A stretch of 64,000 nucleotides of DNA from Treponema sp. OMZ 798 (lineage in GTDB: Bacteria; Spirochaetota; Spirochaetia; Treponematales; Treponemataceae), in the NCBI RefSeq assembly GCF_024181385.1, contig NZ_CP051305.1:1178001-1242000 (forward strand). Direction: 5' to 3'. Below the pieces are notes generated by a model, which was given only the letters and a program-made list of their open reading frames with translations, was not told where the DNA came from and ran no database searches. Positions 51,207 to 60,351 of the stretch are shown here, one piece after another (position 1 is the first letter of the stretch; each line of letters opens with the position of its first letter). The position numbers and the translations under genes were made by a program.

Positions 51207-53978
51207 TTATTTTCTAGCAGGCTTTTTAGCAGTTTTAGCCTTTGCCTTTTCGGAAGCCTTAGCCGGCTTTTTTGCCCCGGCTTTAGCTTTTGAAGCTTCA
51301 ACTTCAGCCTGAGCTGCAGCGAGCCTTGCTATAGGAACTCGTAAGGGTGAAGCGGAAACATAGTCCATTCCTGCCCTGCAGAAAAACTTAACCGAATTTA
51401 AGTCTCCTCCGTGTTCACCGCAGACACCTATTTCCAAATTCTTTTTAACTTCTCTTCCCTTTTGAATAGCGGAAGCTACCAAGATACCAACACCTTCTTG
51501 ATCCAAGGATTGGAAAGGATCGGCCTTAAATACGCCAGCCTTATTTTCGTCTACATATTCAGGTAAGAATTTTCCTGCATCGTCACGGCTTATACCTATG
51601 GTCATCTGTGTAAGGTCGTTTGTACCGAAGGAGAAAAACTCTGCATGTTCTGCTATTCTGTCAGCATGTAAAGCGGCTCTGGGAGTTTCAATCATAGTAC
51701 CGACCATGTACTTAAGTTTTTTATCCTTAGCCTTTTTCTCGATGATATCGTCTGCAACAGCTCTAATCCTCTTCTCCAAAATCTTAAATTCTTTTGCATC
51801 GATTGTAAGAGGAATCATTATTTCCGGTAAAACTGCAATTCCCTTCTTTTGAACAGTACAGGCAGCATTTATAATGGCAGTAACCTGCATTTCAAGAATT
51901 TCAGGATAGGTTATGCTCAAGCGGCAGCCTCTGTGTCCCAACATCGGGTTTGCTTCGGTAAGCCGGGCTACACGGTTTTTGACGCTTGCAAAACTTATAT
52001 TAAGCTTTTCGGCTAATTTTTGCTGACCTTCTTTGTCATGCGGAACAAATTCGTGTAAGGGCGGGTCAATCAAACGTATTGTTACGGGATAGCCGTTCAT
52101 GGCCTTAAAGATACCTTCAAAGTCCTTTGTCTGATAAGGAAGAAGTTTTTTTAGAGCCTTTTCTCTTGCTTCCTTATTTTCGGCAATAATCATTTCACGG
52201 ATTGCCTGTATCCTGCTCTCATCGCTAAAGAACATGTGCTCGGTTCGGCAAAGACCTATACCTTGGGCTCCGTGGCCTATAGCTATTTTTGCATCTTCAG
52301 GAGTATCGGCATTTGTTCTTACCCTTATTTTGCGGATTTGATCAACCCACTCCATAATTTTTTTATAGGCTGCAGGAGGTTTAGGAGTAATCAAGGGTAA
52401 TTCGCCCTTGTAAACAGCGCCCTTTGAGCCGTCCAAGGTAATATAATCGCCTTCTTTCAAGACTATGCCCTTGGCAGAAATTTCTTTTTTTTCGTAATCG
52501 ATTCTCAAGTGCTCACAGCCTACTATACAGCATTTTCCCCAGCCTCTGGCAACTACAGCGGCATGGCTGGTTTTTCCGCCTGTTGCGGTTAAAATACCTT
52601 CTGCGGCATGCATACCGCCTACATCTTCAGGGCTTGTTTCATGGCGGACTAAAACTGCTCTTTTACCGTCCTTTGCAGCAGCTTCTGCAGCCTCTGCCGA
52701 CAGACAGATTATACCGCAGGCAGCTCCCGGAACGGCGGGAATCCCGTCTACAAGATGGGCAGCTTTTAAATCGGAAGCCTTCGAATAATCCAAGGCCTTG
52801 TAGAAAACGCCTTCAATATCCGAAGCCTTAATACGGGTAACAGCTTCTTCCTTGGTTATAAGTTTTTCTTCAACCATATCTACAGCCATCTGGAAGGCTG
52901 CGGCAGGAAGCCTCTTGCCCGTTCGGCACTGGAGCATGTACAATTCACCCTCTTCAACGGTGAATTCCATATCCTGCATATCCTTATAGTGCTTTTCGAG
53001 GATTTTGCGGGCAGTGCAAAGTTTTTTATAAGCAGCCGGATCCTTTTTAGCAAAAACATCCAGTTTAATGGGAGTTCTGATTCCTGCAACAACATCTTCG
53101 CCTTGGGCATTAAAAAGATACTCGCCGTAAAAGTCGTTTTTGCCTGAGTTAGGATCTCTTGTAAAGCAAACACCTGTTCCGGAATTATCACCTTTGTTTC
53201 CAAAGACCATCTGCATAACGTTTACAGCCGTTCCTCTGATACCTACAATGTTTTCAACCCTTCGGTAAGTAACGGCCTTATCGGACATCCAAGAACCGAA
53301 TACGGCTCCTATGGCTCCCCAGAGCTGCTTTATAGGATCTTGGGGGAAGGGAGCTTTTATTTCTTTTTCGTAAAGTTTTTTAGACCTATCAATAACTTCC
53401 TGTAATTCAGCTTCGTTTACATCAGTATCGGAAACCTTTGCAGTTTGAGCAAGATTAAGACGCTTCTTTGTTCTTTTTTCTTTTACATCATCAAGAATTT
53501 TATCGAATTTTTCCCGTTCAATGTTCATTGCCGTAGACCCGTACATTAAAATAAATCGGCGGTAAGCATCCAGGGCAAACCTTAAATTTCCGGTCTTTTC
53601 GGCCAAACCTTGAACCGATTGGTCATTTAAGCCTAAGTTTAAAATTGTCTCCATCATTCCGGGCATTGAAACGGGAGCACCGGATCGAACAGAAACTAGA
53701 AGAGGATCTTTTTTATCCCCCAGTTTTTTTCCGGTAATTTTTTCCAACTTTGAAAGATAAGATTCGACTTGAGCTTTTAGTTCGACAGGATACTTTCTGT
53801 TATTTTTATAATACTCTTCGCAAACCTCGGTTGTAATAGTAAACCCCGCAGGAACAGGAAGCCCTATAGCCGTCATTTCGGCCAGGCCGGCACCCTTGCC
53901 TCCCAAAACTTCCTTCATCGTACCATTACCTTCAGCGCTACCTCCGCCAAAAAAATATACATATTTTGACTTTGCCAT
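51207..53978 (-). CDS. ppdK: Pyruvate, phosphate dikinase
   Basis: 923 aa from the ATG beginning MAKSKYVYFFGG, 9 nt behind AAGGAGG; two further in-frame ATGs upstream are less well placed. ATP-grasp domain (KEVLGGKGAGLAEM, VSVRSGAPVSMPGMM), the phosphohistidine in TGGKTSHAAVVARGWGKCCIVG, and the PEP-utiliser barrel with GICRTEHMFF-like GLCRTEHMFF, GTNDLTQMT and the catalytic cysteine in GVCGEHGGD. Interconverts PEP, AMP and PPi with pyruvate, ATP and phosphate. It ends in about 35 residues rich in Lys and Ala, which is not part of the enzyme fold. Confidence 0.96.
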   Translation of the reverse strand: MAKSKYVYFFGGGSAEGNGTMKEVLGGKGAGLAEMTAIGLPVPAGFTITTEVCEEYYKNNRKYPVELKAQVESYLSKLEKITGKKLGDKKDPLLVSVRSGAPVSMPGMMETILNLGLNDQSVQGLAEKTGNLRFALDAYRRFILMYGSTAMNIEREKFDKILDDVKEKRTKKRLNLAQTAKVSDTDVNEAELQEVIDRSKKLYEKEIKAPFPQDPIKQLWGAIGAVFGSWMSDKAVTYRRVENIVGIRGTAVNVMQMVFGNKGDNSGTGVCFTRDPNSGKNDFYGEYLFNAQGEDVVAGIRTPIKLDVFAKKDPAAYKKLCTARKILEKHYKDMQDMEFTVEEGELYMLQCRTGKRLPAAAFQMAVDMVEEKLITKEEAVTRIKASDIEGVFYKALDYSKASDLKAAHLVDGIPAVPGAACGIICLSAEAAEAAAKDGKRAVLVRHETSPEDVGGMHAAEGILTATGGKTSHAAVVARGWGKCCIVGCEHLRIDYEKKEISAKGIVLKEGDYITLDGSKGAVYKGELPLITPKPPAAYKKIMEWVDQIRKIRVRTNADTPEDAKIAIGHGAQGIGLCRTEHMFFSDESRIQAIREMIIAENKEAREKALKKLLPYQTKDFEGIFKAMNGYPVTIRLIDPPLHEFVPHDKEGQQKLAEKLNISFASVKNRVARLTEANPMLGHRGCRLSITYPEILEMQVTAIINAACTVQKKGIAVLPEIMIPLTIDAKEFKILEKRIRAVADDIIEKKAKDKKLKYMVGTMIETPRAALHADRIAEHAEFFSFGTNDLTQMTIGISRDDAGKFLPEYVDENKAGVFKADPFQSLDQEGVGILVASAIQKGREVKKNLEIGVCGEHGGDLNSVKFFCRAGMDYVSASPLRVPIARLAAAQAEVEASKAKAGAKKPAKASEKAKAKTAKKPARK

Positions 53979-54011
53979 TTGCATTGTCCTCCTTGAACAT
54001 TGAACAATTAT

Positions 54012-54033
54012 TACAATATATTGATATATTGTA
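54012..54033. promoter_or_regulatory. Perfect 10-bp palindrome over the ppdK promoter
   Basis: TACAATATAT (54012-54021) and ATATATTGTA (54024-54033) around TG. The right arm coincides with the ppdK -10 box and the left arm with its predicted start, so a dimeric protein could control ppdK. Confidence 0.6.
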
Positions 54034-54056
54034 TCTTGTATAATATCAATTGTCAA
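54028..54056 (-). promoter_or_regulatory. Sigma-70-like promoter of ppdK
   Basis: Minus strand TTGACA (54051-54056), 17-bp spacer, TACAAT (54028-54033). Leader about 43 nt. It overlaps the capA promoter on the other strand. Confidence 0.7.
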
Positions 54057-54064
54057 TGTATAAT
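54036..54064 (+). promoter_or_regulatory. Sigma-70-like promoter of capA-like gene, nearly leaderless
   Basis: TTGTAT (54036-54041), 17-bp spacer, TATAAT (54059-54064). The ATG at 54075 is 10 nt downstream. Interlocked with the ppdK promoter, so the two probably exclude each other. Confidence 0.62.
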
Positions 54065-54074
54065 TGTATCAATT

Positions 54075-55208
54075 ATGAAAAAAAATCTTAAGTTTTATTA
54101 TTTTTTATTTGTATCGGCGATCCTTTTATTCTCTTGTAATTCTACATCAAAAGCTATTCCACAGAAAAATTCAGTGAATGAAATAACATTGAGCTTTTCA
54201 GGCGATATTATGGCTCATGATGTCAATTTTAAAATGAAGGACTATAACCGGATTTATGATGATATCAGGGATATACTTCTAAACGATGATCTAACATTTG
54301 GAAACATTGAAACCCCAATATGTGAGGAAAAACCTCTTTCGTCATTTCCTTTTTTTAATGTACACAGAGATTATTTAAGGGCTGCAATAGATGGGGGCTT
54401 TGATGTTTTTGCTTTTGCCAATAATCACACCAATGATCAGGGAATTAAAGGAATAGATGGAACGATTAAAAGCTTTGCTGCTTTAAAAGAAGAATACAAA
54501 TATAAAGAGCTTTTTTCTTCGGGCTTAAAAAATAAAGAGGATGAAGATTTTAAACCTGTCTTAATAGAAAAAAAAGACTGGAAGATTTTATTTTTATCGG
54601 TAACGGAGCTTGTCAACTTCCACGGTAAATCAAAGCAGAGACTTTATTATTCGGACCCCTCAAAGGCAGGAAGGGAAAAACTTCTTTTATACATAAAAAA
54701 AATGAGGGAAGAAAACCCTTGCGATATCTTTATCCTGTCTCTTCATTTAAGCGAGGCAGAATACGGCCTTAAGGTTTTAGAGAGCAAAAAGACATGGTTT
54801 AAAAGTTTAGCTGATGCAGGAGTTGATATAGTTTGGGCTCACCATCCTCATGTCGTACAAGACTGGGAACTTGCCGAGACGGAATCTAACAAAAAGGCTT
54901 TTTTTATGTACTCGATGGGAAATTTTATTTCGGGTCAAAGATGGAAGGTAAACTATGCCGATCCGGCTTATTATCGGGAATATACCGGAGACTCAGCAAT
55001 AATGCAGTTAAAACTAAAAAAGATAGATGGTATTTTGCAGAGCGAAATGGAAGCAAAGCCTGTTTTGATTACAAACTACAACGAAAAGGGTGCTCCGGTC
55101 ATAAAACGTTTTACAAAAGAATGGATCGAGACCCTCTCAGAAAAAGAAAGGGTCTATTATCTTAAACGCCTTGAACTTATGAAGGCCTATTTACCTAAGC
55201 TAAAATAA
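54075..55208 (+). CDS. CapA-family (PGA_cap) metallophosphatase-like lipoprotein
   Basis: 377 aa from the ATG beginning MKKNLKFYYF. Lipobox ending ILLFSC. PGA_cap motifs: LSFSGDIMAHDVN (metal ligands), FGNIETPIC, FAFANNHTNDQGIKG, FILSLHLSEAEYG in place of HWG, and VWAHHPHVVQDWEL, then FMYSMGNFISGQ. The fold is calcineurin-like. In Bacillus it takes part in poly-gamma-glutamate synthesis; no capBC genes occur here, so the substrate is open. Single gene, convergent with purB 20 bp away. Confidence 0.88.
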   Translation: MKKNLKFYYFLFVSAILLFSCNSTSKAIPQKNSVNEITLSFSGDIMAHDVNFKMKDYNRIYDDIRDILLNDDLTFGNIETPICEEKPLSSFPFFNVHRDYLRAAIDGGFDVFAFANNHTNDQGIKGIDGTIKSFAALKEEYKYKELFSSGLKNKEDEDFKPVLIEKKDWKILFLSVTELVNFHGKSKQRLYYSDPSKAGREKLLLYIKKMREENPCDIFILSLHLSEAEYGLKVLESKKTWFKSLADAGVDIVWAHHPHVVQDWELAETESNKKAFFMYSMGNFISGQRWKVNYADPAYYREYTGDSAIMQLKLKKIDGILQSEMEAKPVLITNYNEKGAPVIKRFTKEWIETLSEKERVYYLKRLELMKAYLPKLK

Positions 55209-55228
55209 AAAACTTAAGGTAATAATTT

Positions 55229-56671
55229 TTACATGAGGCTCTTGTATTTTTCGGCCAAGGCCTTTGCCTTTACGTTTGCAAGGCCTCGGTAGCGTTCGGG
55301 GTTTGCAAAAAACTCTTCGGGCTTATCAAAGTTAAGTTCCTTTAATCTTTCCGTAACAAGGGCAAAGACCTTTTCTTCGGCTTTTAAGGCTTCATAAAAA
55401 CTTAACTTTTGATTTTCGGCAGCAAGGGTAATTTTGCGTATTACCTCGTGAGCATCTGAAACACCGCATTCTGCCAAAAGAATATAAGCGGGTTCGGCCA
55501 TAACGCCTCCCCTTACTCTTCCGCCGCCTTGTAAAAGGTTTTTAAGCATATTTTCCCTATCGGCCTGTAGGCCCTTTAAAATGGAATTCATACGGTTAAA
55601 GGCCAAGGCAAGCCCCGTTAAATAATCGGCTATAAACCTCTGGCTTGCAGAATTGGATAGGTCTCTTTGGTGCTCCGAAATTTGATCCATATAAAAACTC
55701 ATCACGCGAGGAGAAAAGGTCTTCCACAAGCTTTTTACGTGTTCGGAGTTCCAAGGGTTACGCTTTTGAGGCATAGTAGAAGAACCTACCTGAGTTGCAC
55801 TGAAATATTCAAAGACCTCCCCTATCTCTGTTCTTTGCAAATTGCGTAGATCGTCTGCAAGGTTTGCAATTATGCCGAAGGCAATATTTGCTTCAAGGAG
55901 AAGACGGAGCATGTATTCGGGCTCCACAAGCTGATGGGAATATTCTGAAGGCTTTAAGCCGAGATAATCAAGATATATTTTTTCAAAGTCCATCGGGTCG
56001 GATACTATTAAAGATGCCGCATTATAAGCCCCGACAGCTCCGGCAAATTTTCCGCGTAAATCCTTTACAAGTTCTTCCAGCTTTAAAATAGACTTACCTA
56101 GACGGGCTACATATTCGGAAACTGCATACCCAAAGGTAATCGGAACGGCGTGCTGACCATGGGTTCGCCCGACCTGAGGCGTTTCAGCTTCTCTTTCGGC
56201 TATATCGCAAAGTAAGATTTCGGTTTTCTTTAAAAGAGGAATTATAACCTTTACTACGGCATCCCTTATCCTCATAGAAAAGGCTGTGTCGAGGATGTCT
56301 GCACTCGTAGCCCCAAGGTGAACCAAGGGAGCCGTTACTTCGGGCACTTTTTTCTTTAGGACATTTACCAAGGCCCTTATATTGTGCTGGGTTTTATGTT
56401 CTTCTTCATAAACTTCGGAAGGGTCGATATTTAAGGCAATATCATCCAAGGTTTTTTCTAACTCGCTGCTCAACTTAGGAAGTAAAGAGCTTTTCTTTTC
56501 TTCCGCAATTTTAAGATGGGCCTTTACAAGGGCCATTTCGGCCATGGCGCAATAAACGATGCCTGCTTCTTCAGATAAAAAAACCGAAAGCTCATCGTAA
56601 AGCCCTCCTTGCGGGAGGGAATAGCGGTGATCTATCGGCGATATGTTTTTAAAAATACTTCTTGTTTCCAT
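55229..56671 (-). CDS. purB: Adenylosuccinate lyase
   Basis: 480 aa fumarase/aspartase superfamily. ISPIDHRYSLPQGG at the N-terminus, VHLGATSADILDTA, VGRTHGQHAVPITFGYA with the catalytic histidine, and the signature loop GSSTMPQKRNPWNSEH. It cleaves SAICAR and adenylosuccinate, releasing fumarate, in purine synthesis. The opening residues and the loop (MPQKRNP) are typical of the longer PurB clade. Monocistronic between capA and the cyclase gene. Confidence 0.93.
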   Translation of the reverse strand: METRSIFKNISPIDHRYSLPQGGLYDELSVFLSEEAGIVYCAMAEMALVKAHLKIAEEKKSSLLPKLSSELEKTLDDIALNIDPSEVYEEEHKTQHNIRALVNVLKKKVPEVTAPLVHLGATSADILDTAFSMRIRDAVVKVIIPLLKKTEILLCDIAEREAETPQVGRTHGQHAVPITFGYAVSEYVARLGKSILKLEELVKDLRGKFAGAVGAYNAASLIVSDPMDFEKIYLDYLGLKPSEYSHQLVEPEYMLRLLLEANIAFGIIANLADDLRNLQRTEIGEVFEYFSATQVGSSTMPQKRNPWNSEHVKSLWKTFSPRVMSFYMDQISEHQRDLSNSASQRFIADYLTGLALAFNRMNSILKGLQADRENMLKNLLQGGGRVRGGVMAEPAYILLAECGVSDAHEVIRKITLAAENQKLSFYEALKAEEKVFALVTERLKELNFDKPEEFFANPERYRGLANVKAKALAEKYKSLM

Positions 56672-56743
56672 ATTTAATATAATGACCTAAAGAAGATGTT
56701 TAGTCAAGCGGTTTAAAAGATAGCCGGTTTGCCATACATCGGT

Positions 56744-59695
56744 TCAAGTATTCAATAAGACTCTTTCTATCTCCCTAATGTTGTGAGCCATTTCAGGCTC
56801 CAAAACAGTTTTATCAAATAGATTAATCAGATTGCGGCTGGAGTCAAAATCTTTTGTCTTAAAAGCCTGTATCAGTTTTTCATATAAGCCTTTAAGCTCG
56901 GTAAAATTTTTTATATTGCCGTTATCTTTGTAGCGCACATAATAACTGGTTACACTACCCTTTCCTTTTAGCTCCCGTGCAGGCCGCTTAAAAAGAGAAT
57001 AGCGCCCGTCTATTATTGCCGCCGTTTTTTCGGAAACGGTACAGGCCATGGGGGCTGTTGCCGCTTCAAGCCTAAAGGTCGTGTTTACTACATCTCCGAA
57101 AATATCGAAAACATACTTATGAACACCAACGATGCCTCCCGTTATCTTTCCCGAATCGATGCCTATCTTTACCTGAAAATGAGACTTATTTTTTTTGTTG
57201 ATGGATTCAAGCACAGAGAGCATTTCAATCGCAGCATCTACCAAACGGAAGGCGTGATCTTCTTCTCCCCTAAAACCGCAACAAGCCATGTAGCCGTCTC
57301 CCAAAGTCTTAATCCTTTCACAGCCGAATTTATCCATAATGCGGTCAAAATGAGTGAATATATTGTTTAACTCCGAAATAACGGTTTCGGGTGAATTGGC
57401 ACTTGACCATTTTGTAAAATTAACAAGGTCGGCAAATAAGACACTCACCGCAGAATAAACTCGCGGCTTTGAAGTTCCGGTTTCGATTAACTCGTCTATA
57501 ATGGGAAGAGGTAAGGTGTTTCTTAAAAGTTTATCGCTTTTTTCTTTTTCTTCAGCCAACTCTTTAGTCTTCTCTTTTACCTTTTTGTCAAGCTCCTTAG
57601 CCCTTCGTTTTAATGATCTAATCCTTATTTGCACAACCGAAAAAACAAGACTGCCTATAAAAAGAATTAAAATAATATCAAACCAAATTGTCTGATAGAA
57701 AAAAGGCTCTTTATAAAATTCTATACCTGCACCGTTTTCGTTTATAATTCCGTCATTATTGGCGGCTCTTACCCTGAAAACATATTGTCCCGGGGAAAGG
57801 TTCGTGTAAGCTACTTCGCGTGTTGTTCCTGAGGACTTCCATTCTTCATCGTAACCTTCCAGTTTGTATTCAAAACGAACCCTTTCGGGTATGGTAAAAC
57901 TGAGGGCCGTAAATTTAAAAAGAATACGCTTAACCTGAGCTTTTATTGTAAAGTTATTTTCTTCCAAATCAAAATCATTTCCGTCCAAAATAACGTTTTC
58001 TATAACGACAGGAGGAGAATGTTTATTTGTAACATAATAAGACGGATCGCAAACTGCAACCCCTTTTAATGTCGGAATGTATACGGTGTTTTTTTCGGTT
58101 ACATGTGCCCAGGCATTTGCGGATAACTGTCCGGTAAGACCGTCAAGCCTGTTATAGCGGACAAGCCCCTCGGCAGGATGTCTGTTTAGGACAGCCTGTA
58201 AGAATTTTTGAGCCTTAACCAAAATAAGTTCCTTAGGTGTTACAAGCCAAAGGTTATCCTGACTGTCGTATAGGGCGTTGTATACACTTATAATTTTTTG
58301 ACCTATTGCAATATTTGCATCATAAAAATTTCCGTCTTTATAAAGGATTAAGCCGTCACTGGTGCAAAACCATATATTTCCGCCTTTGTCTTCTATAATG
58401 CGGAAAACGATATTACCGTTAAAGCCTTCTTCTTTTGTAAAAAGGCGCTCCACTTTAATTTTAGGTCTATCTTCAGAAATAGAAACATTAAGTTCCGCTG
58501 CACCGCTTCCATTAGTACCGAACCAGATAGTACCCTTCCTGCTTTCCATTGCACACAGGGTATACAGGTTTGATAGACCGTCGGCTTCGGTGATATTCGT
58601 CACTACGCCATTATAATAAACAGCCGGAGCTGATGTAGTTCCTATCCACAAAAGACCGTTTGAACTGCGCATTGTAAAGCGAACCCGGTTACCTGCAAGG
58701 CCTTCTTTTTTTGAAATACTTTTTATGCTGCCGTCCTTAAAAAAAATAAGGAGTCCCTTATCCGAATAGGTAGAAAAATATAAAGAACCGTCAGCTTCTT
58801 CCCTTATTTGCCTGACACGGTTACCCTCAGTCATTTTAATAAGACGGTCGATGTCATCGGAACGCTTTTTAGAAAGTGAAGAGCTTTTTAAACATACAAC
58901 GCCGTCATCCTTGGCTATCCATATATTTTTATCCTTATCTTCCAAAACGGAATTTGAAGCGGAAGGAGGCAGGGATTCTGCACTGGCAAGGTCGACAAAA
59001 CGCCCCTTGCTGAATTTTACCAAACCGCCTCGTTCCATACCTGCCCAAAGGTTTTCTTCAAAATCTACACATAAACAAGAGACAATATTGTTAGGTAAAC
59101 CGTTTTCTTCCGAGAAGAATTCGGCCTTTTTGTCTTGGAGAGTTATAATTCCCTTATTAGTGGCAATATACATATTACCGTCTATGGTTCGCAAAAAACG
59201 GTTTATACCGGTACCGTCAAGGTTTTCTATCTCTATAACTTCTTGTATAGAGTCGTTTTTTATCTTGATAATTTTTCCATTAAGTGTACCGAACCAAAGA
59301 GTACCGTCGGTATCGTCATAGGCTGACGAAAATGTATAATCTTTTATTTCCTGCAAATACGGAAGGTTTATTATTTTGCTGTTTTGAATAACTGTAAGAC
59401 CTTTTATGTTGGCTCCTACAAAAATTTTATCATCTACAGGCATAATAAAAGAGACAATGCCTATATTCTTGTCGCTTTCGTCTATATGTTCAAAATATCC
59501 GTCAGGTGTACGCCGAAATAGTCCGCCGGCAGTACCGACCCACATCACATTGTTTCTGTCTACTTTGATTGCACGTACCGAAAGATTGGAAAGACCGCTT
59601 TCAAGTCCGTATTCTTTAAATTGTTTGTTTTTATATGAATATAGTCCGGTAGAATTTGTGCCTATCCAAATAGTTCCTTCTGCATCCTCATACAA
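56744..59695 (-). pseudogene. Propeller-sensor guanylate/adenylate cyclase, 5' end missing
   Basis: The remaining 983 codons hold about nine two-component-regulator propeller repeats (each ending W-G/A-T; for example GTIWIGTNSTGLYSY, NVMWVGTAGGLF), a Y_Y_Y domain near residues 600-660, one membrane helix (IWFDIILILFIGSLVFSVV), a coiled coil, and a class III cyclase domain (about 743-917) with metal aspartates in VLFADLVNFTKW and LGDGYMACC. The frame begins inside a propeller repeat at a TTG (59695), and an in-frame stop lies at 59720-59722; no signal peptide remains, although the sensor domain should be outside the cell. The 3' part is undamaged. It may still be expressed as a soluble fragment. 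Confidence 0.7.
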
Positions 59696-60324
59696 TGTAT
59701 GTTTCGGTTCAGCACAGTATTAACACCTATGAACAGGCAAAATCCGTACGATTTGATGTTTTGGTGCAAGCAGAAAACGGTAAATTTTATGATGTGGAAA
59801 TGCAGGTAAGCAATGAAAGGAATATACCTAAAAGAATGAGATTTTACCAAGCGGCCCTGGACATTTCTTTTTTGGATAAAGGAAATTCCTATAATAACTT
59901 AAATGACAGCTTTATAATTTTTATCTGTTTATTTGATGTTATAGGTAAAAATAAATCTGTTTATACCTTTGAAAACATTTGTATAGAGGACAAAAATACA
60001 TCTTTACAAGACGGAATAAAAAAGGTTATAATAAATGCAGAAGCTTTTAAAAACACTGAGGACAAAGAATTAAAAGATTTTTTAACATACCTTAAAACAG
60101 GTAAAGCGAATAATGAATTTACAAGGGGGATAGAAGAAATGATACAAACAGTAAAACAAAACGAACAGGCAAGACAAGAATACAGATTATTATCTACTTT
60201 TGAAATGGATATTAAGGACAATGCAAAAAGGGAAACCGCAAAACTTATGAAGTTAAAAAACTTTGATACAGTCTTAATTAAAGAAATAACAGGACTTTCC
60301 GAATCCGAAATAGAAAAATTGTAG
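59695..60324 (+). pseudogene. Rpn-family nuclease fragment, N-terminus missing
   Basis: 210 codons starting at an ATG that overlaps the head of the cyclase fragment. The sequence begins abruptly in the middle of the family fold with INTYEQAKSVRFDVLVQAENG, then the core YDVEMQVSNE (E-x-Q), KRMRFYQAALD, and ends in the shared tail ITGLSESEIEKL. About 60-80 N-terminal residues including the first PD-(D/E)XK helix are absent. The related intact protein in the window is at 25323-26183. No promoter or ribosome site is seen. Probably inactive debris, though the remaining frame has no stop. Confidence 0.75.
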
Positions 60325-60351
60325 TTGAATAAAGGGCTTATTGACAGAATT

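Noticed and set aside
54000..54074. Upstream in-frame extension of the capA-like protein
   Set aside because: It runs through the promoter elements and would place the signal peptide internally.
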